From: Legionella impletisoli
Lineage (GTDB): Bacteria; Pseudomonadota; Gammaproteobacteria; Legionellales; Legionellaceae
Direction: 5' to 3'
Length of the DNA: 64,000 bases
NCBI RefSeq assembly: GCF_900639875.1
Contig: NZ_CAAAIA010000002.1
Span: 1-64,000, forward strand
This document shows, one piece after another, positions 52,092 through 63,755 of the stretch (position 1 is its first letter; each line of letters opens with the position of its first letter). Both the position numbers and the translations under genes were made by a program. The notes under the pieces are model-generated. The model searched no databases. It worked only from the letters and a program-made list of their open reading frames with translations, and was not told where the DNA came from.

Positions 52092-52512
52092 GAGTGTTTT
52101 AATTCAAGACGGTTGCTGCTTCAAATTCGACTTTATGAGAAACTCCATCATATTACCACAGTTGGTGAATGAATTAGGTTTAGTGTATTATTAGTGTTGT
52201 AGATCTAAAATAATCGGTGGCTTCATTGTGTCGATATGATTCGACTGATTCAAAAGATTATAAACATGATGTCCTCAAACAATGGCACCTAATTTTTAAC
52301 TCAGAGGAAAACGCCCTAATTGTTGCAGCGACTTTTTTACGTATTCCTTAAATGATTATGATATAAACCAGCGACCACTACGTGAGTAAGATCAATTTCT
52401 CTAAGACCATAGATGAATTCTAATCGCACGTGAACTTGTGGGGTCATGTAGATTCATGGCTTTGCAAAAAATGGCGCAATATATTGTTCTATAAGTTTAA
52501 TTGGAGTAATTC
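52092..52512. other. Gene-free stretch upstream of asnS
   Basis: About 420 bases with stop codons in all frames, no REP units and no clear hairpin. It must hold the asnS promoter, but I cannot point to a convincing -35/-10 pair. GGAG lies before the asnS ATG. It may include a remnant gene, which I cannot show. Confidence 0.5.
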
Positions 52513-53916
52513 ATGAGCAATGTGTTTACAGTTAAAGAATGTTTAGAAGGTGAAATTAAAGTTGATGAGCTTGTAAGCGTCAAAGGTTGGGTTAAAACCC
52601 GTCGTGACTCTAATGCCGGGCTGTCTTTTATTAGCTTACATGATGGTTCTTGCTTTTCACCCATTCAAATTGTTGCTCCGAATACCTTAACGAACTATCA
52701 AGACGAAGTTTTAAAACTTACAGCAGGTTGTTCATTGATTGCAACCGGTCGACTCGTGGTATCACAAGGAAAAGGTCAACATTTTGAAATCCAAGCTGAA
52801 CAAATTGAACCTGTTGGTTGGGTAGAGAATCCTGACACGTATCCTGTGCAAGCGAAACGACATACTTTAGAATTTTTACGTGATGTAGCCCATCTTCGAC
52901 CAAGGACAAATACCATTAGTGCCGTTGCTCGCGTTCGGGATACCCTTTCACAGGCCATTCATCGATTTTTTCATGAACGAGGATACATCTGGGTACATAC
53001 TCCAATCATTACTGCAAGTGACTGTGAGGGGGCTGGGGAGTTATTTCGAGTGAGCACGCTTGACTTAATGAACTTGCCAAAAAAAGATAACGGTAAAATC
53101 GATTTTAGTGAAGACTTTTTTGGGCGTGAGACGTTTCTAACCGTTTCTGGCCAGCTAAATGTGGAAGCATATTGTCTTGCCCTGTCTAAAGTCTATACCT
53201 TTGGTCCTACCTTTAGAGCTGAAAACTCTAATACGAGTCGTCATCTAGCTGAGTTTTGGATGGTCGAACCCGAATTGGCGTTTGCTGATTTAAACGACAT
53301 CTGCAATCTAAGCCAAGAAATGTTGCGTTATTTATGTAAAACGTTACTGGAAGAACGCAGTGATGATATGAATTTTTTCAATCAATTTGTAACCCCAGGA
53401 TGTATCGAACGTTTAGAGCATATTATTGATTCGAGCTTTGACGTGATGACCTATAGTGATGCCATAAAAGCATTGGAAACAGCCGATAAAAAATTTGAGT
53501 TCCCGGTAAATTGGGGGCTTGATTTGCAATCGGAACACGAACGGTATCTTGCCGAAGAACTATGTAAAAAACCGGTCATCATTACGGATTATCCCAAGGA
53601 AATTAAAAGCTTTTACATGCGTTTAAATGATGATGAAAGAACCGTCGCCGCAATGGATGTTTTAGCACCAGGAATTGGTGAAATTATTGGCGGAAGTCAG
53701 CGCGAAGAACGATTATCCATTCTAGATAAACGCATGGATGAGTGCGGCCTTGATAAGGAATTTTACAGCTGGTATCGCGATTTACGCCGTTATGGAACCG
53801 TTCCTCATGCAGGATTTGGCTTAGGGCTAGAGCGCTTAGTTAGCTACGTCACAGGCGTTGGCAACGTAAGAGATGTTATTCCGTTTCCAAGAACCCCAGG
53901 GCACGCGGAATATTAA
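52513..53916 (+). CDS. asnS: Asparaginyl-tRNA synthetase
   Basis: Class II synthetase of 467 residues, the usual length, charging tRNA-Asn with asparagine in the cytoplasm. N-terminal OB-fold anticodon-binding domain ([16 protein letters not shown]), catalytic domain with motif 2 [15 protein letters not shown] and motif 3 [14 protein letters not shown] lies before the ATG at 52513. A heptamer repeat array begins nine bases after the stop codon. With aspS also in this window, the organism charges Asn directly, at least in part. Confidence 0.95.
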   Translation: MSNVFTVKECLEGEIKVDELVSVKGWVKTRRDSNAGLSFISLHDGSCFSPIQIVAPNTLTNYQDEVLKLTAGCSLIATGRLVVSQGKGQHFEIQAEQIEPVGWVENPDTYPVQAKRHTLEFLRDVAHLRPRTNTISAVARVRDTLSQAIHRFFHERGYIWVHTPIITASDCEGAGELFRVSTLDLMNLPKKDNGKIDFSEDFFGRETFLTVSGQLNVEAYCLALSKVYTFGPTFRAENSNTSRHLAEFWMVEPELAFADLNDICNLSQEMLRYLCKTLLEERSDDMNFFNQFVTPGCIERLEHIIDSSFDVMTYSDAIKALETADKKFEFPVNWGLDLQSEHERYLAEELCKKPVIITDYPKEIKSFYMRLNDDERTVAAMDVLAPGIGEIIGGSQREERLSILDKRMDECGLDKEFYSWYRDLRRYGTVPHAGFGLGLERLVSYVTGVGNVRDVIPFPRTPGHAEY

Positions 53917-53924
53917 GCTCAGGG

Positions 53925-54081
<157 letters not shown>

Positions 54082-54091
54082 CCCTGATACC

Positions 54092-54772
54092 TCAACCTTC
54101 AACCAACTGCCCATCTTGCACATGCATGACACGATTCATTCGTTGTGCCAAATTCATATCATGCGTTACAATGACCAAAGCCGTTTGTAATTTTCGATTT
54201 AATTCGAGCATGAGTTCAAACACTTTCACCGCTGTGGCATGATCCAAATTACCTGTCGGCTCATCAGCCAGAACGCAATGTGGGTTGTGAACTAACGCTC
54301 TTGCAATCGCTACTCGCTGTCTTTCACCACCGGATAATTGGGAAGGCTTATGATCTTCACGAGCGCTAAGACCGACTTGATTTAAGATCTCCTTTGCTTC
54401 ATTTTGTGCGCTATTCACACTATTTCCGCGCAAGAGCAAAGGCAAGGAAACGTTTTCAAGGGCAGTGAATTCGGGTAATAAATGATGAAATTGATAAATA
54501 AATCCCAAAGTCTTATTTCTTAATTGACAACGCTTTTTCTCAGTTAAATCTTGCCAATTAGTGCCTTGGATTAATACCTCTCCTGCACTTGGTTTATCAA
54601 GTCCACCTAGCAAATGTAAAAACGTACTTTTACCAGAACCAGAAGGACCAACCACAGCCAATCGATCGCCTTTTTGAATAGAAAAATCAATTCCTGCCAA
54701 AACGTCAATGGTATGATTACCATCATAATAGGATTTTTTTAATTGTCGACAATCGATGACGTGATCACTCAT
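54092..54772 (-). CDS. lolD: Lipoprotein-releasing ABC ATPase LolD
   Basis: ATPase of about 226 residues that powers release of outer-membrane lipoproteins from the inner membrane. Walker [11 protein letters not shown]-loop [11 protein letters not shown], signature [15 protein letters not shown], Walker [13 protein letters not shown] and the H-loop TALVIVTHD are all present; the FHHLLPEF word is typical of LolD. The start is the ATG at 54772 with GGAGG before it; the frame's open part up to 54832 is within lolC. It overlaps the end of the LolC/E gene by eight bases. Its 3' end borders the heptamer arrays. Confidence 0.95.
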   Translation of the reverse strand: MSDHVIDCRQLKKSYYDGNHTIDVLAGIDFSIQKGDRLAVVGPSGSGKSTFLHLLGGLDKPSAGEVLIQGTNWQDLTEKKRCQLRNKTLGFIYQFHHLLPEFTALENVSLPLLLRGNSVNSAQNEAKEILNQVGLSAREDHKPSQLSGGERQRVAIARALVHNPHCVLADEPTGNLDHATAVKVFELMLELNRKLQTALVIVTHDMNLAQRMNRVMHVQDGQLVEG

Positions 54773-56009
54773 AATGCAATGCCTCCGCAATGATGGTTTT
54801 TGAAGCACGCCTTGCAGGGTAAATAGTTGCAATGAAGCTCATCATTAAAGCAACTGCGCATACCAACCAAAGATCGCTCAATAATATTTTTGAAGGAAGA
54901 TAATCGACGAAGTAAATGTTTGAAGACAATACCTGTACATTAAACAATGATTGCAAGAAATTAACAATAGCTGTTGCATTACTGGCTAAAATCAGACCGC
55001 CAATCAAGCCAATTAATGTTCCAATAATGCCAACCGTCATTCCTTGAACAATAAAAATCCACATCACCGTTGTAGGAGTCGCGCCTATCGTTCTTAGAAT
55101 AGCAATCTCAGCTTGCTTATCGTTGACAACCATCACCAGAGAGGAAACCAAATTAAATGCTGCGACTGCTATAATTAACAAGAGAATTAAAAACATCATT
55201 GTTTTTTCCATTTTAACCGCTGAAAAAAACGCACCAAATTGCTCTGTCCAGTTTCCAACTTGATACTCTGGTCCCAATTTACGAGCTAATAACTCGGATA
55301 ACTGAGGTGCTTGATAAATGTTTTTTATTTTCAATTTTAAACCGGTAACCTCATCACCCAATCGTAAAAGCTTTTGTGCATCTTCTAGGTTGATAAATGC
55401 AAGCTTTGTGTCAAAGTTAAACCCTGTACCTGCAGAAAAAACTCCTTTTACGGTAAATCGTTTAAACCTTGGGATCATCCCAGCTGGGGTGACGGTAGCT
55501 TGAGGGATCATAATAGTTACTTTATCCCCTATCATCACACCTAAACTATCCGCTAGACCGCGACCTAAAATGATTCCAAAATGATTTAATTCATTCACAT
55601 CACCTACAATCAGTTTTTCTTGCAAATGATTTACATGCTGCTCTAGCTTTGGAATGATACCTGTCAGCACAATGGGCAAGACCTCGCCATTATGGGTGAG
55701 AAGACCTTGTTCTCCAACATAGGGGGCCACGGCAACAATTCCAGGTGTTTCTTTGACTTCGTCAGCCAAGGATTGCCAATCACTAATTTTACCATCCGCG
55801 CCAGTCATAGTAATTTCAGGAGCCATGCCAAAAAAACGCTTATGAATCTCCTCATCAAACCCATTCATGACTGATAAAACCGTAATCAACACCATGACCC
55901 CAAGACCAATCCCAAGCATTGAACTTAATGAGATGAAGGAAACAAAATGATTTTTCTTTTTAGCGCGGGTATAGCGTAACCCAATATATAAAGCCAAAGG
56001 CTTAAACAT
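54765..56009 (-). CDS. lolC: Lipoprotein-releasing permease LolC/LolE
   Basis: Inner-membrane protein of 414 residues: one N-terminal helix after [20 protein letters not shown], a periplasmic MacB-like domain (about 50-265), then three C-terminal helices with the FtsX fold. The [15 protein letters not shown] opening is a LolC/LolE hallmark. It forms the membrane part of the LolCDE complex that hands lipoproteins to LolA. Only one such gene precedes lolD here, so either the system uses one fused-type subunit (LolF-like) or the second permease gene is elsewhere. Coupled to lolD by overlap. Confidence 0.9.
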   Translation of the reverse strand: MFKPLALYIGLRYTRAKKKNHFVSFISLSSMLGIGLGVMVLITVLSVMNGFDEEIHKRFFGMAPEITMTGADGKISDWQSLADEVKETPGIVAVAPYVGEQGLLTHNGEVLPIVLTGIIPKLEQHVNHLQEKLIVGDVNELNHFGIILGRGLADSLGVMIGDKVTIMIPQATVTPAGMIPRFKRFTVKGVFSAGTGFNFDTKLAFINLEDAQKLLRLGDEVTGLKLKIKNIYQAPQLSELLARKLGPEYQVGNWTEQFGAFFSAVKMEKTMMFLILLLIIAVAAFNLVSSLVMVVNDKQAEIAILRTIGATPTTVMWIFIVQGMTVGIIGTLIGLIGGLILASNATAIVNFLQSLFNVQVLSSNIYFVDYLPSKILLSDLWLVCAVALMMSFIATIYPARRASKTIIAEALHYE

Positions 56010-56056
56010 AGAGATCAGAATGTTTGTGAAAACAATATTGTAGTTAAAAAAGTTTG

Positions 56057-56101
56057 TTTAGGGTAGCTTTACTCGTCCAAAAGCGTTAACACCACCCTAA
56101 A
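56057..56101 (-). terminator. Two-stage hairpin after the coiled-coil gene
   Basis: TTTAGGGT (56057-56064) pairs with ACCCTAAA (56094-56101), and inside it GCTTT (56066-56070) with AAAGC (56080-56084). On the minus strand it follows the coiled-coil gene by eleven bases and ends six bases before a run of six T. Confidence 0.5.
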
Positions 56102-56112
56102 ATAGTTTTAAA

Positions 56113-56454
56113 TTATTGCTTTGTTGCTTTAGCCGCTGAATCCATCTGCTGCTGTAATTGTTTAATTTCGTTCTGAAGCTCTGATTCTATCTGCTTCATT
56201 TGAGTTTGAGTTTGTGTATTTACTTGTTGTATTTTGGTTTGTAAATCAGATTGCATCTGTTTAAGTTGCGTTTGTATCTGTTTATTTAAAGTCTGAATTT
56301 GATTTTGTTGTGTTTCTTGTAATTTTTGTAATTGAACTTGAATCTGACTATTGAGCATTTGAATTTGTTTGGTAACATTATCGTCAGCAAAGCCAGGGTG
56401 GCTAATAAATAACAAAGTCATGCAAAGAGCTGCCAAAACACTTTTTTTCATCAC
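56113..56454 (-). CDS. Periplasmic coiled-coil protein with three 22-residue repeats
   Basis: Protein of 113 residues with a signal peptide ending FADD, then an uninterrupted glutamine-rich coiled coil to the C-terminus. Three tandem 22-residue units are visible: they begin LNSQIQVQLQ, LNKQIQTQLK and VNTQTQTQMK, each with a hydrophobic residue every third or fourth position. The DNA shows the 66-bp step. The arrangement recalls trimeric coiled coils such as Lpp-like spacers, but no lipobox is present. GGGAG precedes the first of two ATG codons by six bases. Function unknown. Confidence 0.7.
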   Translation of the reverse strand: MMKKSVLAALCMTLLFISHPGFADDNVTKQIQMLNSQIQVQLQKLQETQQNQIQTLNKQIQTQLKQMQSDLQTKIQQVNTQTQTQMKQIESELQNEIKQLQQQMDSAAKATKQ

Positions 56455-56593
56455 TAACTCCCTTTAATAATTAAGGTTTTTAAATTAAGCTTAACCAAAT
56501 CAAAATAAATAGCAAGGATTTCGCACAGCGGTAAGCCACATACAGATATAGAGAAGCCTTGTTATAAACTTACAAAATAATCAGGATTAGCTA

Positions 56594-57793
56594 ATGAGTA
56601 AAACCGACTCATTTTATAATTTAGAAACCATTGGTGGGTTAATATTATTTGCAACCGCACTTTGTGCGATTGTGATTGCTAATACCCCATTTCGTTTTGT
56701 TTACCATGACGTCATTCATCTACCGGTAAATTTAAGTATCGGTGATTTTGCAATTAAAAAGCCCTTGCACATTTGGATTAATGATGGGTTGATGGCTATT
56801 TACTTTATGTTGGTGGGTTTAGAAATTAAGCGTGAAATTCATCGAGGAATTTTAAGCAGCAAAACCAGTATTGTTGTACCAGCGATTACGGCATTTTGTG
56901 GACTTGTAGTTCCTGCTTTTATTTACGCTCTCATCAATTGGCAAAATCCGCTTTATTTAAAAGGTTGGGCTATCCCTACGGCCACGGACATTGCATTTAC
57001 TTTAGGCATTGTTTCCCTACTAGGCGCAAGAGTGCCCTATCCTTTAAAAGTACTACTCACTGCCATTGCGATATTTGATGACATTGGAGCCATTGCCATT
57101 ATTGCGATTTTTTTCACGCATAAATTGTCAATGATTTCTTTAAGCATTGCTTTCCTTTGTACAGCGTTCTTAATTGGATTAAATCGTTATAATTGTAAAA
57201 GAATTTCAGTTTATCTCGTGGTTGGCATTATTCTGTGGGCGGCTGTTTTAAAATCCGGTGTGCATGCAACACTTGCAGGTATTGTAATTGCGATGACCAT
57301 TCCAGATAAACCTGGCGATTCCCTATTGAGCCGGCTAGAAGACGGGTTGCATCCTTGGGTCATCTTTCTTATTTTACCATTATTTGCTTTGGCCAATGCA
57401 GGTGTTACGTTTATTGGCTTAGATCGTGAGATGTTAACCCACCCCATTATCTGGGGAATCATTGCAGGACTATTTTTCGGGAAACAAATTGGAATTTTTT
57501 TACCCTTGCTGTATTTCGTCAAGAAAGGAAGCTATATACAAACTTATAAAAGCTATAAAATCACCACTATGCAAGTTTATGGTCTTGCTTTAATTTGTGG
57601 GGTTGGATTTACAATGAGTTTATTTATTGGTTCTCTTGCATTTCACAATGGAGCCCATCTCATTAATTTTGTTAAAATTGGCGTCGTGGCTGGTTCGCTC
57701 TTATCAGCGATTATGGGATGTGTGGTATTTATTTTAGCTAAGAAAGGAAAACCCTCTTCATTACAAGATCGAAGCGGTGAACTTGCTTCGTAA
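56594..57793 (+). CDS. nhaA: Na+/H+ antiporter NhaA
   Basis: Electrogenic antiporter of 399 residues with about twelve helices, exporting sodium in exchange for protons at alkaline pH. The crossing-helix motif ATDIAFTLGI has Asp132 and the ion-site pair Asp162-Asp163 sits in FDDIGAIAI; KSGVHATLAGIV is the second conserved segment. All residues needed for transport are intact. AGGA lies before the ATG at 56594. Its end overlaps the converging mutH stop by 33 bases. Confidence 0.95.
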   Translation: MSKTDSFYNLETIGGLILFATALCAIVIANTPFRFVYHDVIHLPVNLSIGDFAIKKPLHIWINDGLMAIYFMLVGLEIKREIHRGILSSKTSIVVPAITAFCGLVVPAFIYALINWQNPLYLKGWAIPTATDIAFTLGIVSLLGARVPYPLKVLLTAIAIFDDIGAIAIIAIFFTHKLSMISLSIAFLCTAFLIGLNRYNCKRISVYLVVGIILWAAVLKSGVHATLAGIVIAMTIPDKPGDSLLSRLEDGLHPWVIFLILPLFALANAGVTFIGLDREMLTHPIIWGIIAGLFFGKQIGIFLPLLYFVKKGSYIQTYKSYKITTMQVYGLALICGVGFTMSLFIGSLAFHNGAHLINFVKIGVVAGSLLSAIMGCVVFILAKKGKPSSLQDRSGELAS

Positions 57794-58417
57794 ATAAAAC
57801 CCTCTGGGCAAGGTTTGGATCTTGTTTCCTTCCCGATCATAGCCGTAGCAAAGTGATTGTTTATTGGCAGCTTTGGGTCTTACTTGCAAATATTCTCCAA
57901 TTCCAGCATGGATATCTTCAAGCTGTCCAGATGCCAACATCCAAGCTAGCTCATTCCAATCTGCGGCTAGAATTTTTTCTTGCTCAGGGTTTGGTGACCA
58001 CAAAATGGCTTTACCAATTCTTCGCTCTTGAAAAGGTATTTGTTTATCCGATTCTATGGGAAGCCAAAGTACACGTTTTAATTTGGAAAAACATTGAGAG
58101 GTTAACCAATTTTCTTGATGAATGGTTAAAAGAGAGATTGAAGTCACAAAGGTTGACTCTGCGGGCTTTCCTAAATGATTCAAGGGTAACGTTTTAAGTT
58201 CAATTCCCAATTCTGAAAAATCCGGAGCAGCAAGAGACCCCGCATCGGCACCCAATACCAGCTCCACCATTTGGCCTATCCATCCTTTACGATGAGAAGA
58301 CGACAAAGGAATCATTAATTTAAGTTCATAAGCAAGCTGTGCTAGCGTTAGGCCTTCAATTCGTTGACACCGCTCTAAAAGTTCAGCTTCGCTCAACACG
58401 ACTGAGGCTTGAACCAT
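57761..58417 (-). CDS. mutH: DNA mismatch repair endonuclease MutH
   Basis: Nicking endonuclease of 218 residues that cuts the unmethylated strand at hemimethylated GATC sites, activated by MutL. The E. coli active-site residues map to Glu52, Asp66 and Glu73-x-Lys75 (DFSELGIELK), with the expected spacing. The ATG at 58417 follows AAGGAGG; the frame's earlier start at 58438 is weaker. It overlaps the end of the MscK-like gene by 35 bases. MutH needs a Dam methylase, none of which is in this window; presence implies Dam elsewhere. Confidence 0.95.
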   Translation of the reverse strand: MVQASVVLSEAELLERCQRIEGLTLAQLAYELKLMIPLSSSHRKGWIGQMVELVLGADAGSLAAPDFSELGIELKTLPLNHLGKPAESTFVTSISLLTIHQENWLTSQCFSKLKRVLWLPIESDKQIPFQERRIGKAILWSPNPEQEKILAADWNELAWMLASGQLEDIHAGIGEYLQVRPKAANKQSLCYGYDREGNKIQTLPRGFYLRSKFTASIL

Positions 58418-61346
58418 GATCGTCCTCCTTAAACTCAATGCTTAATGGTGGAATAGGTGGCTTGATTCCGGCCGCTTTAAATTGGGCCATAATGGCAAAT
58501 AATACGTTTGAACGAACCTCAAATCGCGTGTGCTCTTGAACATTAATGTAATAGCGCGCTTCAAATTCAATGAGCGCTTCATCAATATGCTTTAGGAAAA
58601 CCTGGGGAGGGGGGTTATCCAAAATTTCAGGAATAATGGCTAATACATCCAAAATCAATTGCTGGACCATAACGGGTTCGTCACCACGACTCACCTTGAT
58701 TGGAATAACACTTCGAACCACATTATCTTGATGCGTCCAGTTTGTAAAAGGCTTATTAAAGGTTTCCGCATTTGGGATTAATACTTCCATATTATCCCAT
58801 GAAGAAACGCGCATCGAACGAATACCAATATGAGCCACCCGTCCTTCATATTCTCCAAGCGTAATCAAATCCCCTTCTCTGACAGGTCGCTCAATTAAGA
58901 GCATTATCCCACCAATAATATTGCTAGCAAAATCACGAAGACCAAATCCCATACCCACTGCAAGACCACCTAGAATCATAGACATTCCAGAAAAATCTAG
59001 GCCCAATGCTCGCAATGTTATAAATGATCCAATTAAAATCACGCCATATTGCGTAAACGCAGATAAGCTATTTCGAATGCCTGCATCACGGGCATTGCGA
59101 TACAACCAACGATAGCAAAACTCACGTGTCCATTTTGACGCCCAAAGAAAAATAAATAATAAAACCAAGAATTCAAGAAAGCTAAACAGCGTAATGTGGA
59201 TCCCTGATAGATTCACCAGGGGATAATGTCCAATCACTTTTAAATGCGTCATAACCCAGGAGTCGGAATACCAACCATAGAGTTGGAATAAAATTAATAT
59301 ACTGACAAGCCATAACAAAATACGTAGAATTTTGTCAAAAGGCTTTAATAGGACTTCAATCCATAACCACCCATTCCTAAGCGAGGAAATCATCCATTCC
59401 GACAATAATTCTAAAGCATCCGAAATTAAACCTCGTGCTACAACATATCCAGTGATGACCAGCAATAAATAGGCTTGATAGCGGCTCATGGTCCATGCAA
59501 GATTTATATATCCAATTAAACCAATCACAGCCGTTGTTAGTAACGTAATAGGAATTAAATTCACAAGTAATACAATCGCGCTTCGAATATAACGTTTTTT
59601 CGCCTTTAGGATTGGGCGCAACAAATAAGGAATGACTTCTTTACTTTTCCAAATTACCACCGCCATTGAAAGAAGAAACAGCATGAAGAAGCGATTAAAA
59701 ATATCTTGCATTAACAATGTTAAAGGATACTGATGGCTAAAAACCATGAGTGCCGTTGCCCACCCCCCAGCTAAAAACAACCATTTTAGACGATGGTATA
59801 ACCTCACATCCTTTCCGGATGAATCACTAATTCGTTCTAAAAGCATGAGCCTTGCTATCAGGATCAAATTACGAAAAGCCAGCCACACGAACATTAAATT
59901 AAGAAGGAGTCGATAATTTCCAGACGCAATATTGTTCAAATAAAACATCGTAACCAAAAGAACAATACTCGTTAATTGAGGGATATTCCGCTTAATCAAC
60001 ACCAATAACCCATCATAAAGATGACCGGTCAGGCGTTGTCTTTCTTTCTCTTGAATTAATTTATTTAAGAGAATTCGCAAACCAAAAGCGATGATAAGAA
60101 TGAAAAAACAAATCCCCCAAAACACTCCCTTAGACCAGGATGATTGCCAAGCATAGTTATCGACTGATTTAGTCATTAACGCACTGAGATAATGATAAAA
60201 TTTTATAGGGATCTGCAAAAACTCATGCGCTATCTCTGGCCAGCTCGTCAAGTGATATTCTGCCAAATTTTGACGCATCGCCAGTTGCTTTTTTAATTGT
60301 TGCTGATGCTCTGCTAACTGAGTTTGTAATCTTAATTCTCGAGTAGAAACTTCTTCAAGTCGTTTTTTTATTGCCGATTGCAAGTTTTTGAAATGATTAT
60401 TTAAAGTTTTATTATTGAGTTTCATTTGCTCATGATCCACTAACGATTGCATCGCTGTTAGGGACTGTTTTACTGTATCCAATTGATTAATTGCATTTCG
60501 ATAAGTATTAATTACCGATTCTAATGATTTGACATCCTGGTTTTTTAACAATAAAAATTCTGCTTTCAACTGTTTTTTATAATGTTCAAGTTCCGCAATT
60601 CGGGTTTGTATTAATAGAATAAACTGATTATTTAAGAGAAGTTTTGCCTCATGATTAATGCGTGATGTTTCATTCCCCTCATTGTTTCGTAAGGCCTGAA
60701 TGCTTATATTTTCTTCATAGAGCTTGGACTTTGAGTGATCAAGTGCCCTAAGACGTTGGTTAACTTGGGATATTTGTGTGCTTAAGTCCGTTTCTGACTT
60801 CCAAAGTCGTAAGTCGTGCTGCTCTGCAAGCAATATTTTGTTTAATTTTTTCGCTAGGGTTAAGTCTTCGTGTATGAGCTCTATGGTTTTCGTGTTTATT
60901 TCAATTAAGTTATTAAGCTTGACGGATTTTTCTTGAGCCTCAACATCACTAATCGAATTTAAAGGAGATTGTTGTAATTTTTTTAACTTTTGCGATAACC
61001 GCTCTTTTTCCTTTTTCGCTTCGATTAAAAAATTCTCAAGATTTACAATTTTAATCTGAGTTACGGCCAACAAAGCATCGTTTTGTTTTTTGCGCTCAAA
61101 AAAATCGTCCAAATTGGTTGGCTCAGCAAACGGTTTGAACGAATTAATCTTAAGGCTCAGAGAAGATTTTTCTTGCGTTAGGTATTCGATGAGCTGACTT
61201 GCTCCGAGATCTTCTGCTGCATTCGCTGGAGAAATAAAATAACTTGAGAATAATAATAGACAGAAACAAAAGTACTGTAATAAGGCGTAGCGCCGAAGCG
61301 CTACACCTGATAATAAGATATTATTTGAGTGATGCCGTTTGCGCAA
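58383..61346 (-). CDS. MscK/MscM-type mechanosensitive channel
   Basis: Inner-membrane channel of 987 residues. A signal peptide ends PANAA; a long periplasmic coiled-coil region follows (about 50-380), then about eleven membrane helices and a C-terminal MscS domain: pore helix [17 protein letters not shown], then the beta domain [18 protein letters not shown] and the alpha/beta domain. Size and layout match KefA/MscK or YjeP/MscM. The only available start is a TTG at 61346, 26 bases inside the aspS 3' end and six to seven bases after GGGA, so translation is probably coupled to aspS. A hairpin lies in its first codons (61284-61307). Confidence 0.9.
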   Translation of the reverse strand: MRKRHHSNNILLSGVALRRYALLQYFCFCLLLFSSYFISPANAAEDLGASQLIEYLTQEKSSLSLKINSFKPFAEPTNLDDFFERKKQNDALLAVTQIKIVNLENFLIEAKKEKERLSQKLKKLQQSPLNSISDVEAQEKSVKLNNLIEINTKTIELIHEDLTLAKKLNKILLAEQHDLRLWKSETDLSTQISQVNQRLRALDHSKSKLYEENISIQALRNNEGNETSRINHEAKLLLNNQFILLIQTRIAELEHYKKQLKAEFLLLKNQDVKSLESVINTYRNAINQLDTVKQSLTAMQSLVDHEQMKLNNKTLNNHFKNLQSAIKKRLEEVSTRELRLQTQLAEHQQQLKKQLAMRQNLAEYHLTSWPEIAHEFLQIPIKFYHYLSALMTKSVDNYAWQSSWSKGVFWGICFFILIIAFGLRILLNKLIQEKERQRLTGHLYDGLLVLIKRNIPQLTSIVLLVTMFYLNNIASGNYRLLLNLMFVWLAFRNLILIARLMLLERISDSSGKDVRLYHRLKWLFLAGGWATALMVFSHQYPLTLLMQDIFNRFFMLFLLSMAVVIWKSKEVIPYLLRPILKAKKRYIRSAIVLLVNLIPITLLTTAVIGLIGYINLAWTMSRYQAYLLLVITGYVVARGLISDALELLSEWMISSLRNGWLWIEVLLKPFDKILRILLWLVSILILFQLYGWYSDSWVMTHLKVIGHYPLVNLSGIHITLFSFLEFLVLLFIFLWASKWTREFCYRWLYRNARDAGIRNSLSAFTQYGVILIGSFITLRALGLDFSGMSMILGGLAVGMGFGLRDFASNIIGGIMLLIERPVREGDLITLGEYEGRVAHIGIRSMRVSSWDNMEVLIPNAETFNKPFTNWTHQDNVVRSVIPIKVSRGDEPVMVQQLILDVLAIIPEILDNPPPQVFLKHIDEALIEFEARYYINVQEHTRFEVRSNVLFAIMAQFKAAGIKPPIPPLSIEFKEDDHGSSLSRVERS
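61284..61307 (-). promoter_or_regulatory. UUCG-capped hairpin after the aspS stop
   Basis: On the minus strand GGTGTAGCGC, loop TTCG, GCGCTACGCC: a ten-pair stem with the extra-stable tetraloop, beginning 13 bases past the aspS stop codon and followed by TTATTA. It lies within codons 13-21 of the downstream channel gene. It could trim the aspS transcript or slow entry into the channel gene. Confidence 0.55.
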
Positions 61347-63102
61347 AGCGTATTCCCAATTCTTTCAGTTGAGCTGCTCCAGCTGGTGCTGGTGCATTCG
61401 TTAACAAACACGAGGCGGATTGGGTTTTCGGGAATGCAATCACATCACGAATTGAGCTTGAGCCAGTTAAAAGCATAGCCAGACGATCGACTCCCAATGC
61501 AATACCACCATGTGGAGGACATCCGTATTGTAAGGCATCTAATAAGAAGCCAAATTTCTCTTGGGCTTCCTTTTCGGTAATTCCGAGCATGTTAAATACC
61601 GTCTGCTGCATTTCTTGACGATGAATTCGAATCGACCCCCCTCCAATTTCATAGCCATTGATGACGATATCATAAGCATTCGCTAAGGTACCTAAGGGAT
61701 TCTCTTGCAATGCTTGGGGCGTTGCATTTATGGGAGAAGTGAATGGATGATGCATGGGTTGTAATTGATGCGTTTCTATATCCAGTTCAAACATAGGCCA
61801 ATCAACGACCCATAGCAATCGCCAACCTTCCTCAACTAAGCCGCAGTCATGACCTAATTTAATTCGAAGTGCTCCCATCGCCTCATTGACGATCTTTTCT
61901 TTATCTGCACCAAAAAATACCACGTCTCCGGTATTTGCCTCAACACGATTTAAGATGGCCTCGATAAGTGCTGGGTTTAAGAACTTCAAAATGGGTGATT
62001 GCAACCCTTCTAATCCAGCTGAGCGATCATTGACTTTAATGTAAGCCAAACCTTTTGCCCCATAGATCCCAACAAATTGACCATAATTATCCAGCTCTTT
62101 ACGGGTCAATTTACAACCATTAGGTAACTTAAGTGCGACCACTCGACCCTCAGGATCGTTTGCAGAGAAAGAAAATACTTTAAACTCACTTTCCATAACC
62201 AGATCAGCGACGTCGACCAATTCAAGCGGAATTCTAAGATCAGGCTTATCACTCCCATAACGACGCATTGCTTCGGCATAAGTCATACGCTGTAATTTTT
62301 CTGGGAGTTCGACTTGCTTGAGCTCTTTGAAAACTTTTTTGAGCATGCCTTCTATGGTGCTCATTATGGTTTCTGAATTGATAAAAGCCATTTCAAGGTC
62401 GAGCTGCGTAAATTCAGGCTGGCGATCGGCACGCAAATCTTCATCTCTAAAGCATCGAACAATCTGGTAATACTTATCAAAACCAGACATCATTAATAAT
62501 TGTTTAAACAATTGTGGCGATTGCGGCAGAGCATAAAACTCGCCAGGATGCACTCGCGATGGGACCAAATAATCTCGCGCTCCCTCGGGAGTAGCTTTCG
62601 TTAACATGGGGGTTTCTATATCCAAAAACCCTTTATTGTTTAAATATTCACGAATACAACGAACTAAGTTATGGCGGATTATAAATTTTTCCTGCATCTC
62701 GGGACGACGAAGATCCAAATAGCGATAACGATAACGTAAATCTTCACTAACGGCTTGATGTTCATCGGGTAAAATGGGCGGGGTTAATGATTGATTCAAA
62801 ATTTCAAGCGCATGGCCTACAATTTCGATTTGTCCTGTGGTCATTTTTTCATTTATCATACCCGTTGGGCGTGGTCTTACCAACCCACTCACCTGGATGA
62901 CGTATTCATGACGTAATTTTTCAGCGACTGCAAACACTTCTTTTTGCTCAGGCTCGTAAACTACTTGAACCAAGCCTGAACTATCTCTTATGTCTAAGAA
63001 AATCACACCACCATGATCGCGTCGATTATGAACCCACCCGCAGATTGTTACTTCTTTATCAGTCATCGCTTCATTCACTTCAGAGCAATAGTGAGATTTC
63101 AT
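61321..63102 (-). CDS. aspS: Aspartyl-tRNA synthetase
   Basis: Class II synthetase of 593 residues, bacterial type with the GAD insertion domain (about 280-420). N-terminal OB fold [15 protein letters not shown], motif 2 [14 protein letters not shown], motif 3 [15 protein letters not shown]. It charges tRNA-Asp in the cytoplasm. AGGCGG lies before the ATG. It begins eight bases after the DUF502 gene, which is the usual neighbour in Legionellales and relatives. Its last 26 bases are shared with the channel gene. Confidence 0.95.
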   Translation of the reverse strand: MKSHYCSEVNEAMTDKEVTICGWVHNRRDHGGVIFLDIRDSSGLVQVVYEPEQKEVFAVAEKLRHEYVIQVSGLVRPRPTGMINEKMTTGQIEIVGHALEILNQSLTPPILPDEHQAVSEDLRYRYRYLDLRRPEMQEKFIIRHNLVRCIREYLNNKGFLDIETPMLTKATPEGARDYLVPSRVHPGEFYALPQSPQLFKQLLMMSGFDKYYQIVRCFRDEDLRADRQPEFTQLDLEMAFINSETIMSTIEGMLKKVFKELKQVELPEKLQRMTYAEAMRRYGSDKPDLRIPLELVDVADLVMESEFKVFSFSANDPEGRVVALKLPNGCKLTRKELDNYGQFVGIYGAKGLAYIKVNDRSAGLEGLQSPILKFLNPALIEAILNRVEANTGDVVFFGADKEKIVNEAMGALRIKLGHDCGLVEEGWRLLWVVDWPMFELDIETHQLQPMHHPFTSPINATPQALQENPLGTLANAYDIVINGYEIGGGSIRIHRQEMQQTVFNMLGITEKEAQEKFGFLLDALQYGCPPHGGIALGVDRLAMLLTGSSSIRDVIAFPKTQSASCLLTNAPAPAGAAQLKELGIRFAQTASLK

Positions 63103-63110
63103 AAGACCGC

Positions 63111-63755
63111 CTATTTAGAAATTTGTTGTTCTTTTAAATCAAATGCAGCAGGTGATAAAGGCTGCATTACACCTAGTGAAATAATAAATTTTAACGCCTC
63201 GTCAATGGTCATTGATAATTCAATCACATCAGACCTTGGAACCATCATTAAAAATCCGGAGGTCGGGTTTGGCGTCGTTGGAATAAATATAGAGACCATT
63301 TCATCCCCAGTATGGCGTTTGATTTCAGAGGAGGTAATCCCCGTCTGAAATGCAAGACTCCATAGCCCCTTCCGAGGATATTCAACCAAAATTACTTTAC
63401 GAAACGCTTCACTGTTCGTTGCAAAAATAGCTTGTATCACTTGCTTGGAAGCATTGTAAATCGAACGAACCAAAGGAATGCGCTCAAGAATAGATTCGCT
63501 CCAGCTTACTAAGCGCTGTCCGAAAAAATTCGTGGCCAAAATACCTGTTAGTAATAACAATATAAGGGATAACAAAACACCAAGCCCTGGCAAATGAATA
63601 CCAAACAACGCTTCAGGTTGATAAGCATCTGGAAGCAACGCCATCGTTTGATCAAGAATATCAATAATAAACCGCAAAATGACAATGGTTGCCAATATCG
63701 GTAACCAAACCACTAAGCCTGCTAAGAGATAACTGCGAATTGATTTACTTTTCAA
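63111..63755 (-). CDS. DUF502 membrane protein
   Basis: Inner-membrane protein of 214 residues with two helices ([22 protein letters not shown] and [20 protein letters not shown], given in part) separated by a short loop and followed by a soluble domain. The motif [16 protein letters not shown] right after the second helix is the DUF502 signature, and [17 protein letters not shown] closes the domain. Function unknown. It overlaps the fmdB-like gene by four bases and lies eight bases before aspS. Confidence 0.9.
   Translation of the reverse strand: MKSKSIRSYLLAGLVVWLPILATIVILRFIIDILDQTMALLPDAYQPEALFGIHLPGLGVLLSLILLLLTGILATNFFGQRLVSWSESILERIPLVRSIYNASKQVIQAIFATNSEAFRKVILVEYPRKGLWSLAFQTGITSSEIKRHTGDEMVSIFIPTTPNPTSGFLMMVPRSDVIELSMTIDEALKFIISLGVMQPLSPAAFDLKEQQISK

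Noticed and set aside
52092-52512. Transfer RNA or small RNA before asnS
   Set aside because: I looked for a T-arm (GTTCGAAT-like) and acceptor stem and found none; no terminator-like hairpin either.
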